DNA of 64,000 nt from Diospyros lotus (lineage: Eukaryota; Streptophyta; Magnoliopsida; Ericales; Ebenaceae), in the NCBI RefSeq assembly GCF_014633365.1, contig NC_068350.1:30123119-30187118 (forward strand), read 5' to 3'. The notes beneath the pieces were generated by a model. It was not told the origin of the DNA and did no database searches. It saw nothing but the letters and a program-made list of their open reading frames with translations. Shown piece by piece: positions 11,111 through 22,341 of the stretch (position 1 is the stretch's first letter; every line of letters begins with the position of its first letter). The translations under genes were made by a program, and so were the position numbers.

Positions 11111-12394
11111 TATTTTTTTTTTGGTGCTTAGAGAACAAATTTCTCTTTAGGTTTTGGCTTGGTGATTTTGTTATAGTAGGTCATGAGGATTTTATTCGAT
11201 TTTTTTTCTTCTTCTGATGGTTGATTTGAATTGCCTTTGGTTTGGTCTACATTTAGTGTTGATATTGAATCATTGTTTGTAAGTCTTAGATGTCTCATTT
11301 GTTTCGCATACCCTATTGTAGATTTTGATTTTGAGATATAACAGTTGTTTTCTATTTTCTGGTTTCGTTTTTGATGGCCGATGGCGATGTAGCATTCTCT
11401 TCCATTTAATCAAGGTCTACTCCATTTTTGTTGGGCTTTCTTTTTATCCTTTTGAAACTATAAATCAGATTTGGGTACCAAAATTTCTTGACACCTAGAT
11501 TTAATTTTCCTAACTATTAGCTAAACACATAAAGTTATATTGAAAGGATTTTTATGAAATATTACTTTATTTTATAATAAAAGTGTTTTTATATAAGTAA
11601 TTTTCATAAAAATTAAATTTGGCAGAATACCTAATAGAGTTGTCATGCTTGGGCTGGGGCCTTGGGCCAAACGCAGCTCTACTAGTAATAGCAGACAATT
11701 ATTTGATAAATTAAAAATAAAAGATAAAGAGTGTAATTCCACATGTTGTCATATATTCATTGGTTTATATACATGACAAAACGTTGATTGTTTAGTGTGC
11801 AAATTTTTGAGAAATAATAATGGAACTCAAGAGAAGTCAAATTACTAACTATCAAGTCCGCAAAATAAAGAATGAATTTACAGTTGCATAAAGCAAACAC
11901 ATATGCTTACTATTTTGGCTTGGTACATCTCCAAGTCAAAACCTAAAGCAAACAGGTAACTTACAGTTGCCTTTTCCCTATGCTTACTATTTTCATTTCA
12001 TTATTGACTCTTCTATCAGCTGATTCAGGTCTTTGATTCATTTCATTAGTTTCTTGCTTTCCCAGCTCAAAATTTTCTTTATTGTCTTGCTATTATGGAT
12101 GAGTACAAGAAATTAGACTGACTTTATTACTAATGTTTGTTAATCTAAATAGAGGTGCAATGTGAAATAATTTCTTTGATCAAATTCTTAATATTAAGTT
12201 TAAACTTGAAGACAATAAAAACTTAATATTGTCACCCTTAATTTTGCTGAAATAGGACAACTTAATTTCAAGAAAAATTCTTATTACTATAAGTTTTGGG
12301 GATACTAATATTGTCACCCTTCTCATTTCTCTTGCAGTGTTGGTTTGTTTTCAAATTGTTGCATTATTTGGGATTATATTTGCATCATAAGAGG

Positions 12395-12590
12395 TATGCA
12401 TCCCGTGAGTGATGGGGATTTTATCACTCCTTCCAAGTGGTGAGAGATCACCTTAATTTATAGGTAAGGAATATTAGTGAATATATATATATATATACAT
12501 TGACATTGTGTATGTACATACCCCGTGAGTGATGGGGATTTTATCACTCCCTCTGAGTGGTAGGAGATCACCCTAATTTATGTATTTATT
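12395..12590 (+). repeat. 62-bp direct repeat upstream of the transposase
   Basis: CGTGAGTGATGGGGATTTTA, followed by TCACTC and GAGATCACC, occurs at 12407-12469 and again at 12523-12590 with about 10% difference, separated by a TA-rich spacer. Each copy holds the inverted pair GAGTGATgg / ATCACTC. Confidence 0.7.
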
Positions 12591-12737
12591 TTTCCATTAT
12601 GTTTAGATTGTCTAATGGATGTTTAACAACTTTTATAAATTTTACGTTAAACTTGTACCTTACATTTGTTGTAGTTTCCTTTATTAGTTTTTTGAATAGG
12701 AATATTAATTTTTTATTAATATTAATTTTTATTTAGT

Positions 12738-13196
12738 GTGATGGATAAGAGTTGGATGCAATTGGATGACAGACTTTGTGACCAATACTTGAATGGAGTT
12801 AATGATTTCCTTGAATTCACGTTTAGAAACCCATGCATAGAAGGAAAACTTTGGTGTCTTTGCGTGCAATGCAACAATACATATTTTTTTGGTCAAGATG
12901 ATGTGAAGTTTTATCTAGTTAGGTATGGAATGGTTAAGAATTACATTAATTGGTACTACCATGGGTAACAGGTATTGGCTGAGGTAGAGATTAGTGATGA
13001 TGATGACAAAAATAATAATGACGGTATGCATCCTATGTTGGAAGAAGCCTTTGGGATGCCACATGTTAATATTGATACGGGTCATGATTCATCTAAAGAG
13101 AATGAGCAAAACTCGAGTGCAAAATTTTTTTATGAATTATTGCATGATGCCAAACAACCTCTATTTCTAGGATTCACCCATGTGTCGAAGCTTTCG
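12738..13196 (+). pseudogene. TNP2-like CACTA transposase, 5' part
   Basis: The frame starts MMDKSWMQLDDRLCDQYLNG and continues to CVQCNN, then LVRYGMVKNYINWYYHG. This is the N-terminal transposase-associated domain of plant TNP2 proteins (MDKSWM start, cysteine pair, RYG..NY..W.WHG end). A TAA at 12966-12968 interrupts it, but the same frame goes on as AEVEISDDDD, then MHPMLEEAFG, then FFYELLHDAKQPLFLGFTHV and SKLS, also matching the family. Translation then hits the gypsy element at 13197. The frame resumes exactly at 21468. In an intact element the protein would bind the ends and catalyse excision and insertion. Confidence 0.9.
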
Positions 13197-13300
13197 TGTA
13201 ACATCTCAAAATTTTGGAGATAGTTAATGATTATTAATTTTCGATATTTGAAGTCCGTATTGAGTATTTGAGGATTTAAGGGAGATAAATAATGATAATC

Positions 13301-13364
<64 letters not shown>

Positions 13365-15904
13365 TGATGATAAATTAAATCAATTGATATATATATATAT
13401 GTATGCACGTGCGTGGCCTCCAAGCATTCTACAGTAGCCTTTCTTTGAAATTAAAACAGAGAGAGAGATGAGGGCTCGGGGGGAGCAGAGACAGATTGAG
13501 AGATCAAGATGGTGGCTAGTGGCTGGTCAGACGGTGGTAGCTATAGCAGGGACGATGGTGGCTGGGGAAGTTGGTTGCAGCGGCGGGGGTGCTGAAGCAA
13601 GGGCAACCTGAAGCAGCGGGCCAACAGCGATGGTAGCAGGGGAAAGCTGAGGCGTAAGTGGCCGGCAGCTGCAGCAATGGCTGACGGATGTAGGTGCGCA
13701 CGAGTGGCCAGTGGTTGGTTGCAGGCTGTGCGTGAGGTGGGGCCGCGGTGGCCTCTCAAGGCGTTGGCGGCAGACGGCGATGGCGCGATCGTTGGTGGTG
13801 GAGCCAGCAGCAATGATGGTCAGTAGGGGTTGGGCTGGCCAGTGGCTAGGGGTGGCTGTGCGCAGGAGAAGAAGAAGAAGAAGAAGAAGGGCAAGGAAAA
13901 GAAAGAAAAGATAGAAAGAAAAGAAAAATAAGGAAGGAAAAATAAATGGGTTTGGGGATTATTTTGGCGTGAAAGGTAACCAAGTATGTGGGTAAAAATT
14001 ATTAGAAGTGTCATATGTTCAAGAGTTTTATATTGCTAAATTATTCGTGTTACGCGGTTAGATTTAATTAATGTGAGCCACGATTTTATTAATTGCTAGG
14101 AAACGTTTTACTTCGCAGCGGGAGTGCAAGAAAGAAAAGAAACGGTCGTGTAAAGGCAAGCTCCTAACCCTCTCCTTATGTTCCTAATCTCCTGCTAAAA
14201 TCTTCGTGGTTTTTCATATTTTAAGCCCTCCCTCACCGTGACTCAATTCCACGCATTAATAATGAAAATCTGTGTGGCGACCATTCCATAACTTGTATGT
14301 TAATAATGGGTCAATTGGAAATAAAATAAACTAAGTGAGTGATGTCTTGGTATTGTTTATTCCATCCGTCACGGGGCTTCGTATCGCTCTGCTTTCTTTG
14401 GAAATGATGCTGAACCTGTTGGGCTAGATTCTTAAAAGAGTTGGTTATGGTTTAATGGGGCTATGTTATGAGTTTGAATGAGAAAAGTGTAGTGATCGGT
14501 AAAATATGTATTGAGACAGTTTTCTATGTTTGAGACGAGGTGAGAATGAGAATGGTATCATGATGTTTATGTGGCTAAGTACATGAAAAGTTATGGAGAA
14601 GTGTTATGTAATGCTAAGTTTAGAAGATATACACTTAATGGTGTCTATGGGTGTCTAAGGGTATGGGATACAGAGCCACTGACTGTCGATCGTGGGTCGT
14701 GGCAGTTGATGGCTAGATGTATGGGCGTCAGTCATCGACTATTACGATAAGCGCTAGACGGGCCAAAAGAGCTGGTACTGCCATATTTTCGCCTTGGTTT
14801 GTGCATATCATAATGTGTGCGCAACTTGGGGATTGGGTTGCATTCATTTGGGGAAACATGCCTTGTGTATGATAGAATGTGTGAGCATTTGCATAACCCG
14901 GTTGGTCTAAGAAACAACTTGGGTACTCTAAGTGAGCAGGTGCATTTAGAGCATATCGCATGTGTGAATTCCTATGTGGGCATAGCATGGCCTGATGATT
15001 GGTTTATGGGGGCCTTGTCATCACGTTTATGTTGCAAAAGCCATTGCATTTCCTACTTGTTGCATTGCATGGTGAGAATGTGTGCCTATAGGTGATGAGT
15101 AAGGGTGATGGGTGGCCCCCATCGCGGAACGTAGGCCGTGGAAGTAGCCCACAGAAAGACCTTGGGGTGAGACCCACGACAATAGAAAAACCTTGGGGTG
15201 AGACCCACGGCAACAGTAAGACCGTGGGGTAAGACCCACGGTAACAGAATATGTTGTGAGTGATAGGAAGGGACATGTGAGGGAAATGGTATGGTAGCCT
15301 ATAAAAGGCTATTAATAGGTTTGTATGTTGGACTTGAGTGCCAGTGTGTGTTTTATGTGGGCCCCAAAGACCGTTTATGTGAAGTTTATTATATGTTTAT
15401 GCATATAGAAATAAGGCGGGTATTAGGCATGGCATGATATGACGTTGTGTTGACATAAATTGAATGGGGTGTTTTGGAAATAGTGTTGTCTTTAACCTAC
15501 AGCCTTTCTTTCATGAGCTTGCTAAGTATCGCAACTCACATTTGCTTTCCATCATTCTAGGTTAGGGATTTGTCTAAGTTATCAGATTCGTTCAGCGGGG
15601 TTTGGGTCTAGAGGATAGCAAATGCAGAATTATCCCGAAACTAGATCTTGGGTGTCATAGTGTTTGTGTTAAGGTTAATGTTTTATATTTTTGAGATTGA
15701 TGTATGTCTTGTAAGCCCAAGTGGGCTCAGGTTGTGAATGATTATGTAAAGACGGCTATGTAAGTTTATGGGATGTAAAAAGTTATGATTTCTAAAAGAG
15801 TTGTGTGTGAGTTTTAGTTGCATTTTTGTTCGATATCATTCAAATAATGACCCTCTCACAGATCCTCCATGCCCAGTAGAGGCTCCGGGAGGCATGCCAT
15901 TATA
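13197..15904 (+). repeat. 5' LTR of the nested gypsy element (family A)
   Basis: This 2.7-kb LTR begins TGTAACATC and ends GCCATTATA, where the expected final CA has become TA. It contains an (AAT)n tract (13301-13372), a GC-rich block with many CAGCGG and GGCTGG words and a (GAA)n purine tract (13505-13920), a 38-bp tandem repeat (15140-15243), and a conserved island at about 15505-15570. Open frames across the GC-rich block differ from copy to copy and show no family resemblance, so I do not call genes in it. Confidence 0.9.
15140..15243 (+). repeat. 38-bp tandem repeat, copy number varies between LTRs
   Basis: ACCTTGGGGTGAGACCCACG followed by a short spacer occurs three times here, once in the 3' LTR (about 20790-20820), and about twice in inverse form at 29752-29815 in the related solo LTR. 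The unit includes GGGTGAGACCC, a short imperfect dyad. Confidence 0.8.
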
Positions 15905-16845
15905 GTTTGGTGTTAAAGCAAGTTAAGTTTAAGGGAGGTGACTCTGCACATATAGGATGGTCGGGTAGAGTAGGGAGTGTGTCATTGGGTATAAAGTTAG
16001 GATTATAATCCTAATGTAAGGTGCGTCCAATTAGAATCATGAATTATAAGCATGGTTGTAGTGTAGGGAAATGAGTGCTGAGGATGGGAATGTCGCGATG
16101 TGTGGTGAAAGGATAATAACTAAGGTTAAGGTAAGTGGTGACCAAGATAGCGATGATAGGAAAAGAAGAAGAACATGTTGGGGTTCCATGGATATTGAGC
16201 TTAGCCGTGAGTAAATGGTAGGAGTGGACCCCACTCAAGGTACTTGCTCATCGCCCAGGTTGATCTTAATGTTTATATTCCTATTGGTGTTGGTTTTCGA
16301 TTCAAGTGGAAGGTATGATATTAGTGGTAGAGGTTGTGTATTAGAAAAGTGATCATGGGTTGTTAGGAATATACTCTTTGATGGTCTCGGGGTAGCAGGT
16401 GAAACTGTTGATGGAGAGCTACAACAAGGAATGCTATACGGGTCAATGAGTGAGAGATAAATACTAACACCTACCCAAGAGAATTTGCAGCGAGTAAGGA
16501 CTCCCAAATGGGAATTTGGTGGGTAGTATGTATAATGGTGAAATCCAAACTTAGGTTCAACCCTATAGATGAAGTGAGTATTAAGGTGATTCAGAAGTTA
16601 TAAATGGTACAAGAAGATTGAGGTTGGTAGTTGACTCGGTACATGGAAAAATAAGATGAAACCAGTATAGGCAAAACCTAGAGAGTAACCTTGTGGTGCG
16701 GGACGCCCGGTGAGATACTGAAAAATGATGATATGGAATGTCTGAGAGGTGATGTTGAGTAATATCATGAGAGTTGTGAGTGTATCTCGGGGAAATGGAT
16801 CGAGCACGAATTTCGAGGATGAAATTCAATTAAAGAGGGAGAACT
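15905..16845 (+). other. Interior of the nested gypsy: decayed PBS, no gag-pol, PPT
   Basis: Immediately after the LTR comes TTTGGTGTTAAAGCA. It resembles TGGTATCAGAGC, the initiator-methionine tRNA primer site of plant elements, with a few changes. The polypurine tract AAAGAGGGAGAAC ends at the 3' LTR. In between I recognise no protease, reverse transcriptase or integrase motif on either strand. The open frames of up to 90 codons are on the minus strand and unsupported. Confidence 0.75.
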
Positions 16846-16932
16846 GTGACATCTTGAAATTTTTGAGATAGTTAATGATTATTAATTTTTGGTATTCGTA
16901 TTAACTATTTGAGGATTTAAGGGAGATAAAAA

Positions 16933-16972
<40 letters not shown>

Positions 16973-19959
16973 TAAATCAAATTGAATTAAATTAAATCAA
17001 TTGATATATATATGTATACGCGTGCGTGGCCTCCAAGCATTCTACAATAGCCTTTCTTTGAAATTAAAATAGAGAAAGAGGTGAGGGCTCGGGGGAGTAG
17101 AGAGAGATTGAGAGATGAAGATGGTGGCTAGTCAGATGGTGGCTGGCCAGGAAAGGCTGCCTGAAGCAGTGGCCGGCCAAGGGCTGGCCGGCAGCAGCTG
17201 CAATGGGGACGATGGTGGCTGGGAAAGTTGGTTACGACTGCGGCGGTGTTGAAGCAGGGGCAACCTGAAGTAGCGGGCCAACAGCGATGGTGGCCGAGGA
17301 AAGCTGAGGTGTAGGTGGCTGACGGCTGCAGCAGCAGCTGACGGAGGCGGGTGCGCATGGGTGGCTGGTGGCTGGTTGCAGGTTGTGCGTGAGGCGAGGC
17401 AATGGTGGCCGCTCGCGGCGTTGGCACGGCCCTTAGTGGTGGAGCCGATAGCTAGGGGCTGGGCTGGCCAGTGGCCAGGGGCGGCTGTGCGTGGAAGAAG
17501 AAGAAGAAGAAGAAGAAGAAGAAGAAGAAGAAATAAAAGAAAGAAAGAAAAGAAAAAGAAGGAAGGAAAAATAAATGGGTTTTGGGATTATTTTATTCAT
17601 GAAAGGTAACCAGGTATGTGGGTAAAAATTATTAGAAGTATTATATGTTCAAGAGCTTTATAGGGTTAAATTATTCGTGTTATACGGTTAGATTTAATTA
17701 ATGTGAGCCACAATTTTATTAATTGCTAGGAAACGTTTTATTTCCCAGCGAGAGTGCAAGAAAGGCAAGAAATGACTGTGTAAAGGCAAACTCCTAACCT
17801 CTCCTCATGTTCCTAATCTCTTGCTAAAGTCTCCATGGTTTTTCGTATTTTAAACTCTCCCTCATCGTGACTCGGTTCCACACATTAATAATGATAATCA
17901 GCGTGGCAACTATTCCATGACTTGTATGTTAATAATGGGTCTATTGGAGATAAAATAAACTAAGTGAGTGATGTCTTGGTATTGTTTATTCCGTCCGTCA
18001 TGGGGCTTCATATCACTCCGCTTTCTTTGGGAATGATGCCGAACCCGTTAGGCTAGGTTCTTAGAAGAGTTGGTTATGGTTTAATGGGGCTATGTTATGA
18101 GTTTTAATAAGAAAAGTGTAGTGATCGGTAAAATGTGTATTGAGACAGTTTTCTATGTTTGAGACGAGGCGAGAATGAGAATGGTATCATGATGTTTATG
18201 TGGCTAAGTACATGAAGAGTTATGGAGAAGTGTTATGTAATGCTAAGTTTAGAAGATATACACTTAATGGTGTCTATGGGTGTCTAAGAGTATAGGATAC
18301 AGAGCCACTGACTGTCGATCGTGGGTCGTGGCAGTTAATGGCTGGATGTATGGGCCCCAGTCATCGACTATTATGATAAGCACTAGACGGGCCAGAAGAG
18401 CTGGTACTGCCAGATTCCCGCCTTGATTTGTGCATATCATGATGTGTGTGCTACATAGGGATTGGGTTGCATTTATTTGTGGAAACATGCCTTGTGTGTG
18501 ATGGAATGTGTGAGCATTTGCATGACCCGGTTGATTTAAGAGCCAACTTGGGTACTCTAAATGAGCATGCGCATTTAGAGCATATCGCATGTGTGAATTC
18601 CTATGTGGGCATAGCATGGCCTGATGATTGGTTTATGGGGGCCTTATCATCACGTTTATGCTGAAAAAGCCATTACATTTCCTACTTTTGCATTGCATGG
18701 TGAGAATGTGTTGCTATAGTGTTAGTGTAGGTGCTCTAGACCCAATCAGATTGGGCATGTTGTACACTGACAATTGTAATCATGTTATTATTTGAATAAG
18801 GAGTTATTCAAATTCACAAGAAGTCATTCTATTAGTTTCTTGTTATTATTGTAATAACCCAATGAAACTAGATAGAAGTCCATATGATGTATACTGTGAA
18901 TAATCTATAAAGATGTGAGATGATGCATCACAGTTTATAGACATCATTAAACGTCCCAAGTCGTAGCAATGTCAAGAATGGACATTGACAATTGCGGTAA
19001 GACTTGTATGTGCTATGTTTTTGCTATGTGATAGCAATGGGGATCTCACACCCATAGGCATGGGGATGCCTAGACAAGTACATAGGTGACCAATGTTGGA
19101 GAACGTGTCACTGGACATGACTCGCCATGAGAATCCATTTTGGTTATATGTTGATGAAATTCTCATACGAGATGGGTGTAACTAATCCTTGGACCTGAGG
19201 TTGTCACGGTCATCTCATAAGAAGACCGGTATGCTTTGACATCGTTTCGATGGGCCTAGATAAAGGCTGCACGTGGGCGATCGTTGGGTATATCATGAGG
19301 CTTATGGAGATGGGTGCATAGCCAAGATGGGACTCGTCTATCCCTTGATAGAGGATGATGTATCTAAGGCGCATTCGGTGGATATTCACTTTAAATCCAT
19401 GGCCATGGTGAAAGAGATCAATAAGGAGTTATTGATTCACTTTCTATTAAGTGAAGATATCCGAAAGACCGAAGAAAACTCATGTGATCATTATCAAGCA
19501 ACACATCGCCATACTTGAGATCACATAAGATGCATTGACGAGAGGATCGTATTACACGGTAACCATGCTCGTGAAAGGTTATTTGCGGATTATGAATCCT
19601 TCTGAATAATTGGGTAGGCATGACGCCTTGCTAGAGGCCAATCTTGTCTTATGTGTTCGTACCGACACATTGCCAACATATTCGGAAGCCTAATGAGTCA
19701 TACGCAATAGGCACGATCCCTGGCTTAAACTAGGAGAGTGGACGTATGGTTAACTGGGACACTTCGGCAAGAAGTTGTGCCGTCGTAGGTTCTCACGGGA
19801 AAAGAACAAATAGACGTAATGACGTCGATATGACGAGGACTCGTCATAATGGAAAGAGTTTCCTAAAAATGGCATTTGATTAAATTAGGAAGGAGTTTCT
19901 AATTTAATGATTTTCTATTTGTTGGAGTGGCAAATAGGAAATAAAATATTTTTGGGCTT

Positions 19960-20175
19960 AAGTTAATATTTGGACTAAATTAGATTTGGGCCAAATATTA
20001 AATTAAATATTATATTTGGACTAAATTGGATTTGGGCCAAATATTAAAATAAATATTATATTTGGACTAAATTAGATTTGGGCCAAATATTAAATATTAT
20101 ATTTGGACCAAATTAGATTTGGGCCAAATATTAAATAAAATATATTTGGGCTTGAATTAGATTTGGGCCATAATA
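19960..20175. repeat. Tandem repeat TTTGGACTAAATTAGATTTG
   Basis: Five imperfect units of 40-48 bases, each with TTTGGACTAAATTAGATTTG and GGGCCAAATATTAAA. TTTGG...CCAAA gives each unit an inverted element. Confidence 0.85.
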
Positions 20176-20654
20176 TTTTATTTAACCTATAAAAGGATTG
20201 GGCCATTTAATTATATTTCTAGTTGGACTAGAATAAGCCCACTTATGATTCTAATTAAATTAGAATTAATGGGCTAGCCCAATCCATTAGGGTTTTAGAA
20301 ACCCTAGGATATTTCATTATAAATATCCTTTTATAGGTTGTCCATTATAGAGGTGATTTTTGGTGTCGTTTTTCAAGAGTTGAAAAACGCATTGCCGTTC
20401 ACTCTTCCCCGTTTCTTTTGGCATCGATTTGAAACGTGGGTGTTCTTTTACCGTCCATACACAAGCCGCGCAAAGGAGAAGGAGCTAGCACTCCTATTCC
20501 GCTCTCCTTGCCAACGGACGCGTGCCGCGTATCACGAGTTAGAGGCCGGACGCTTGGACGGCTCGAATCCGCGAACGACTCGATAATCTAAAGGTTAGAT
20601 TTATTTATTTGTTTGTGAATGATTTGATTTCGACGTTGATCCAATCGCCGGGAT

Positions 20655-20696
20655 CGGGGTAAGGTTCAAAATTTTTGAACTACGCTGCTTACCCCG
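20655..20696 (+). terminator. Nested double hairpin near the 3' end of the solo LTR
   Basis: CGGGGTAAG (20655-20663) pairs with CTTACCCCG (20688-20696). Inside it GTTCAAAA (20664-20671) pairs with TTTTGAAC (20673-20680) around a single-base loop. Position near the LTR end suggests a role in RNA 3'-end formation; this is an inference, and there is no experimental parallel I can name. Confidence 0.5.
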
Positions 20697-21467
20697 TAGC
20701 GATCTTACCTTATCTTTCATATAGGTGATGAGTAAGGGTGATGGGTGGCTCCCACTGCAAAACGTAGGTCATGGAAGTGGCTCACAGAAAGACCTTGGGG
20801 TGAAACCCACGACAACAGATTATGTTGTGAGTGACAGGAAGGAACGTGTAAGGGAAATGGTATGGTAGCCTATAAAAGGCTATTAACAGGTTTGTATGTT
20901 GGACTTGGGTGCCAGTTTGTGTTTTTTGTGTTTTATGTGAAGTTTATTATATGTTTATGCATCTAGAAATAAGGCAAGTATTGGGCATGGCATGATATGA
21001 CGTTGTGTTGACATATATTGCATGGGGTGTTATGGGAATAGTGTTGTCTTTAACCTACAGCCTTTCTTTCATGAGCTTGTTGAGTCTCACGACTCACGTT
21101 TGTTTTCCATCATTCCAGGTTAGGGATTTGTCTAAGTTACCAGATTCATTTAGTAGGGTTTGGGTTTAGAGGATAGCAAGTGCAAAGTTCTCCCGAAACT
21201 AGATCCTGGGTGTCATGGTGTTTGTGTTAAGGTTAATGTTTTATATTTTTTAGATTGATGTATGTCTTGTAAGCCTAGGTGGGTTCAGGTTGTGAATGAT
21301 TATGTAAAGACGGCTATGTAAGGTTATGGGATGTAAAAAGTTATGATTTCTAAAAGAGTTGTGTGTGAGTTTTAGTTGTGTTTTTGTTCGATATCATTCA
21401 AATAATGACCCTCTCATGGATCCTCTATGCACGGTAGGGGCTCTGGGAGGCGGGCCATTACATTTCG

Positions 21468-21907
21468 TTTCTTGTGAAACTATTGCATTTGAAATGTTTA
21501 AGTGGGTGGAGTAACAATTCATTCAACATGCTACTTGAGATAATAAGATCTATATTTCCAGGGAGTGAAACTATCCCATCTTATTATTATGAAGCTAGGA
21601 AATTCATCCGAGCTTTAGGACTAGATTATGAAAAGATAGATGCATGCCCAAATGATTGCATACTTTTTTGAAAAGAATATGCAAATTGTCATGAATGTGT
21701 GAAGTGTGGTGCTTCTAGGTGGAAGTGTATGGTAGGAAAAAAAGATGTAACTGGGAAAAAGGTACCTACAAAAACCCTGAGGTGTTTTTCATTGACCCCA
21801 AGGCTTCAGAAGCTATATATGTCATCCAAAACAGCTTCAGATATGCGATGGCATGAAGATGAACGTGTTAAGGATGTGTTTAAAGGCTATAATACATGTT
21901 TTATTTA
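21468..21907 (+). pseudogene. TNP2-like CACTA transposase, continuation
   Basis: The frame resumes at FLVKLLHLKCLSGWSNNSF, then MLLEIIRSIFPGSETIPSYY, then LGLDYEKIDACPNDCILF, which is highly typical of TNP2. At 21669-21671 a TGA replaces the tryptophan of the usual LFWKEY. The frame continues through CVKCGASRWK and RLQKLYMSSKTASDMRWHED to a stop at 21907. The remaining several hundred residues of a TNP2 protein, including the main catalytic part, are missing, so this copy cannot encode a full transposase. Confidence 0.9.
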
Positions 21908-21949
21908 AAGGCTATATATGTCATACAAAAACCCTGAGGTATTGCTTTT

Positions 21950-22210
21950 ATGATATGGATGCCTATGAAGCCACTAGTGATGAACCATTTCAACAAAAAA
22001 GATATGTCAAACATTAGCCAATGTTCAACCCATGATACGAATCTAAATGACTGTGAGTTTTCATGCCATAGAAGTGACATTTCGCTAGAGATTGCATTTG
22101 AAGAAGGGACATCAAGACAACGAAGGAAAAGAATGTATCATTCAGTCAAGGGAAAGAAAAGGACTAGAAGAAGAAGGAAACAAAAATCAGTTTTAAGTGA
22201 TGATGATTGA
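21950..22210 (+). pseudogene. Basic C-terminal fragment, unrecognised
   Basis: An 86-codon open frame between the two CACTA genes ends in a strongly basic tail (RQRRKRMYHS, then KKRTRRRRKQKS) and SDDD. The Arg/Lys run could be a nuclear localisation signal. It lies where the C-terminus of the TNP2 protein would be, so it may be the retained end of that gene after an internal deletion. I do not recognise it by family. Confidence 0.4.
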
Positions 22211-22341
22211 TTGTATATGTCTTGCTTGCTTAGTTTTGATATATTTCTTTTTTTTTTTCCCTCTATTTTCTAAAGCTTAGTGTATTTCAGTGTTTCTTTT
22301 TTCTTTAGTCACTTTCTATATATAAGTCTATGTTGTAGCCA

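Larger units (their letters stand above)
18720..20719 (+). mobile_element. Solo LTR, 2000 bp, third nesting level
   Basis: The segment starts TGTTAGTGTAGGTGCTC, ends TTATCTTTCA, and is flanked by TATAG at 18715-18719 and 20720-20724. Removing it restores the match between the two LTRs of the host gypsy. It has no primer site, polypurine tract or coding motif, as expected for a solo LTR left by LTR-LTR recombination. Its sequence differs from LTR families A and B; the superfamily is not assigned. The strand is arbitrary because TG...CA is symmetrical. Confidence 0.9.
13197..21462 (+). mobile_element. Ty3/gypsy element with long LTRs and a 941-bp interior
   Basis: The element starts TGTAACATCTC and ends GGCCATTACA. 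It is flanked by TTTCG at 13192-13196 and 21463-21467. Removing it with one copy of TTTCG restores the transposase reading SKLSFLVKLLHLKC. It has a primer-binding-like site at 15906, an interior without gag or pol, and a polypurine tract at about 16833-16845. The phrase AATTTCGAGGATGAAATTC near 16808 is characteristic of the 3' internal end of Tekay/Del-type chromoviruses, which also have long LTRs. It is a non-autonomous or internally deleted copy. Confidence 0.95.
16846..21462 (+). repeat. 3' LTR of the nested gypsy element, split by a solo LTR
   Basis: The LTR starts TGTGACATCTTG and follows the 5' LTR closely up to 18719, then resumes at 20720. Without the insert it is about 2.6 kb. Shared landmarks are the (AAT)n tract (16930-16970), the GC-rich and (GAA)n block (17100-17530) and the splice-donor-like island (21070-21125). 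Substitutions against the 5' LTR are frequent, so insertion into the CACTA is not recent. Confidence 0.9.

Noticed and set aside
10744..11217. Overlapping frames of 71-94 codons rich in Pro, Ser and Leu
   Set aside because: Pyrimidine-rich leader of the CACTA; repeats of CTCC and CTTC explain the open frames.
13516..13914. Open frames on both strands over the LTR GC-rich block, and their counterparts at 17128-17609
   Set aside because: The two LTR copies do not keep the same frame or product, so there is no coding constraint.
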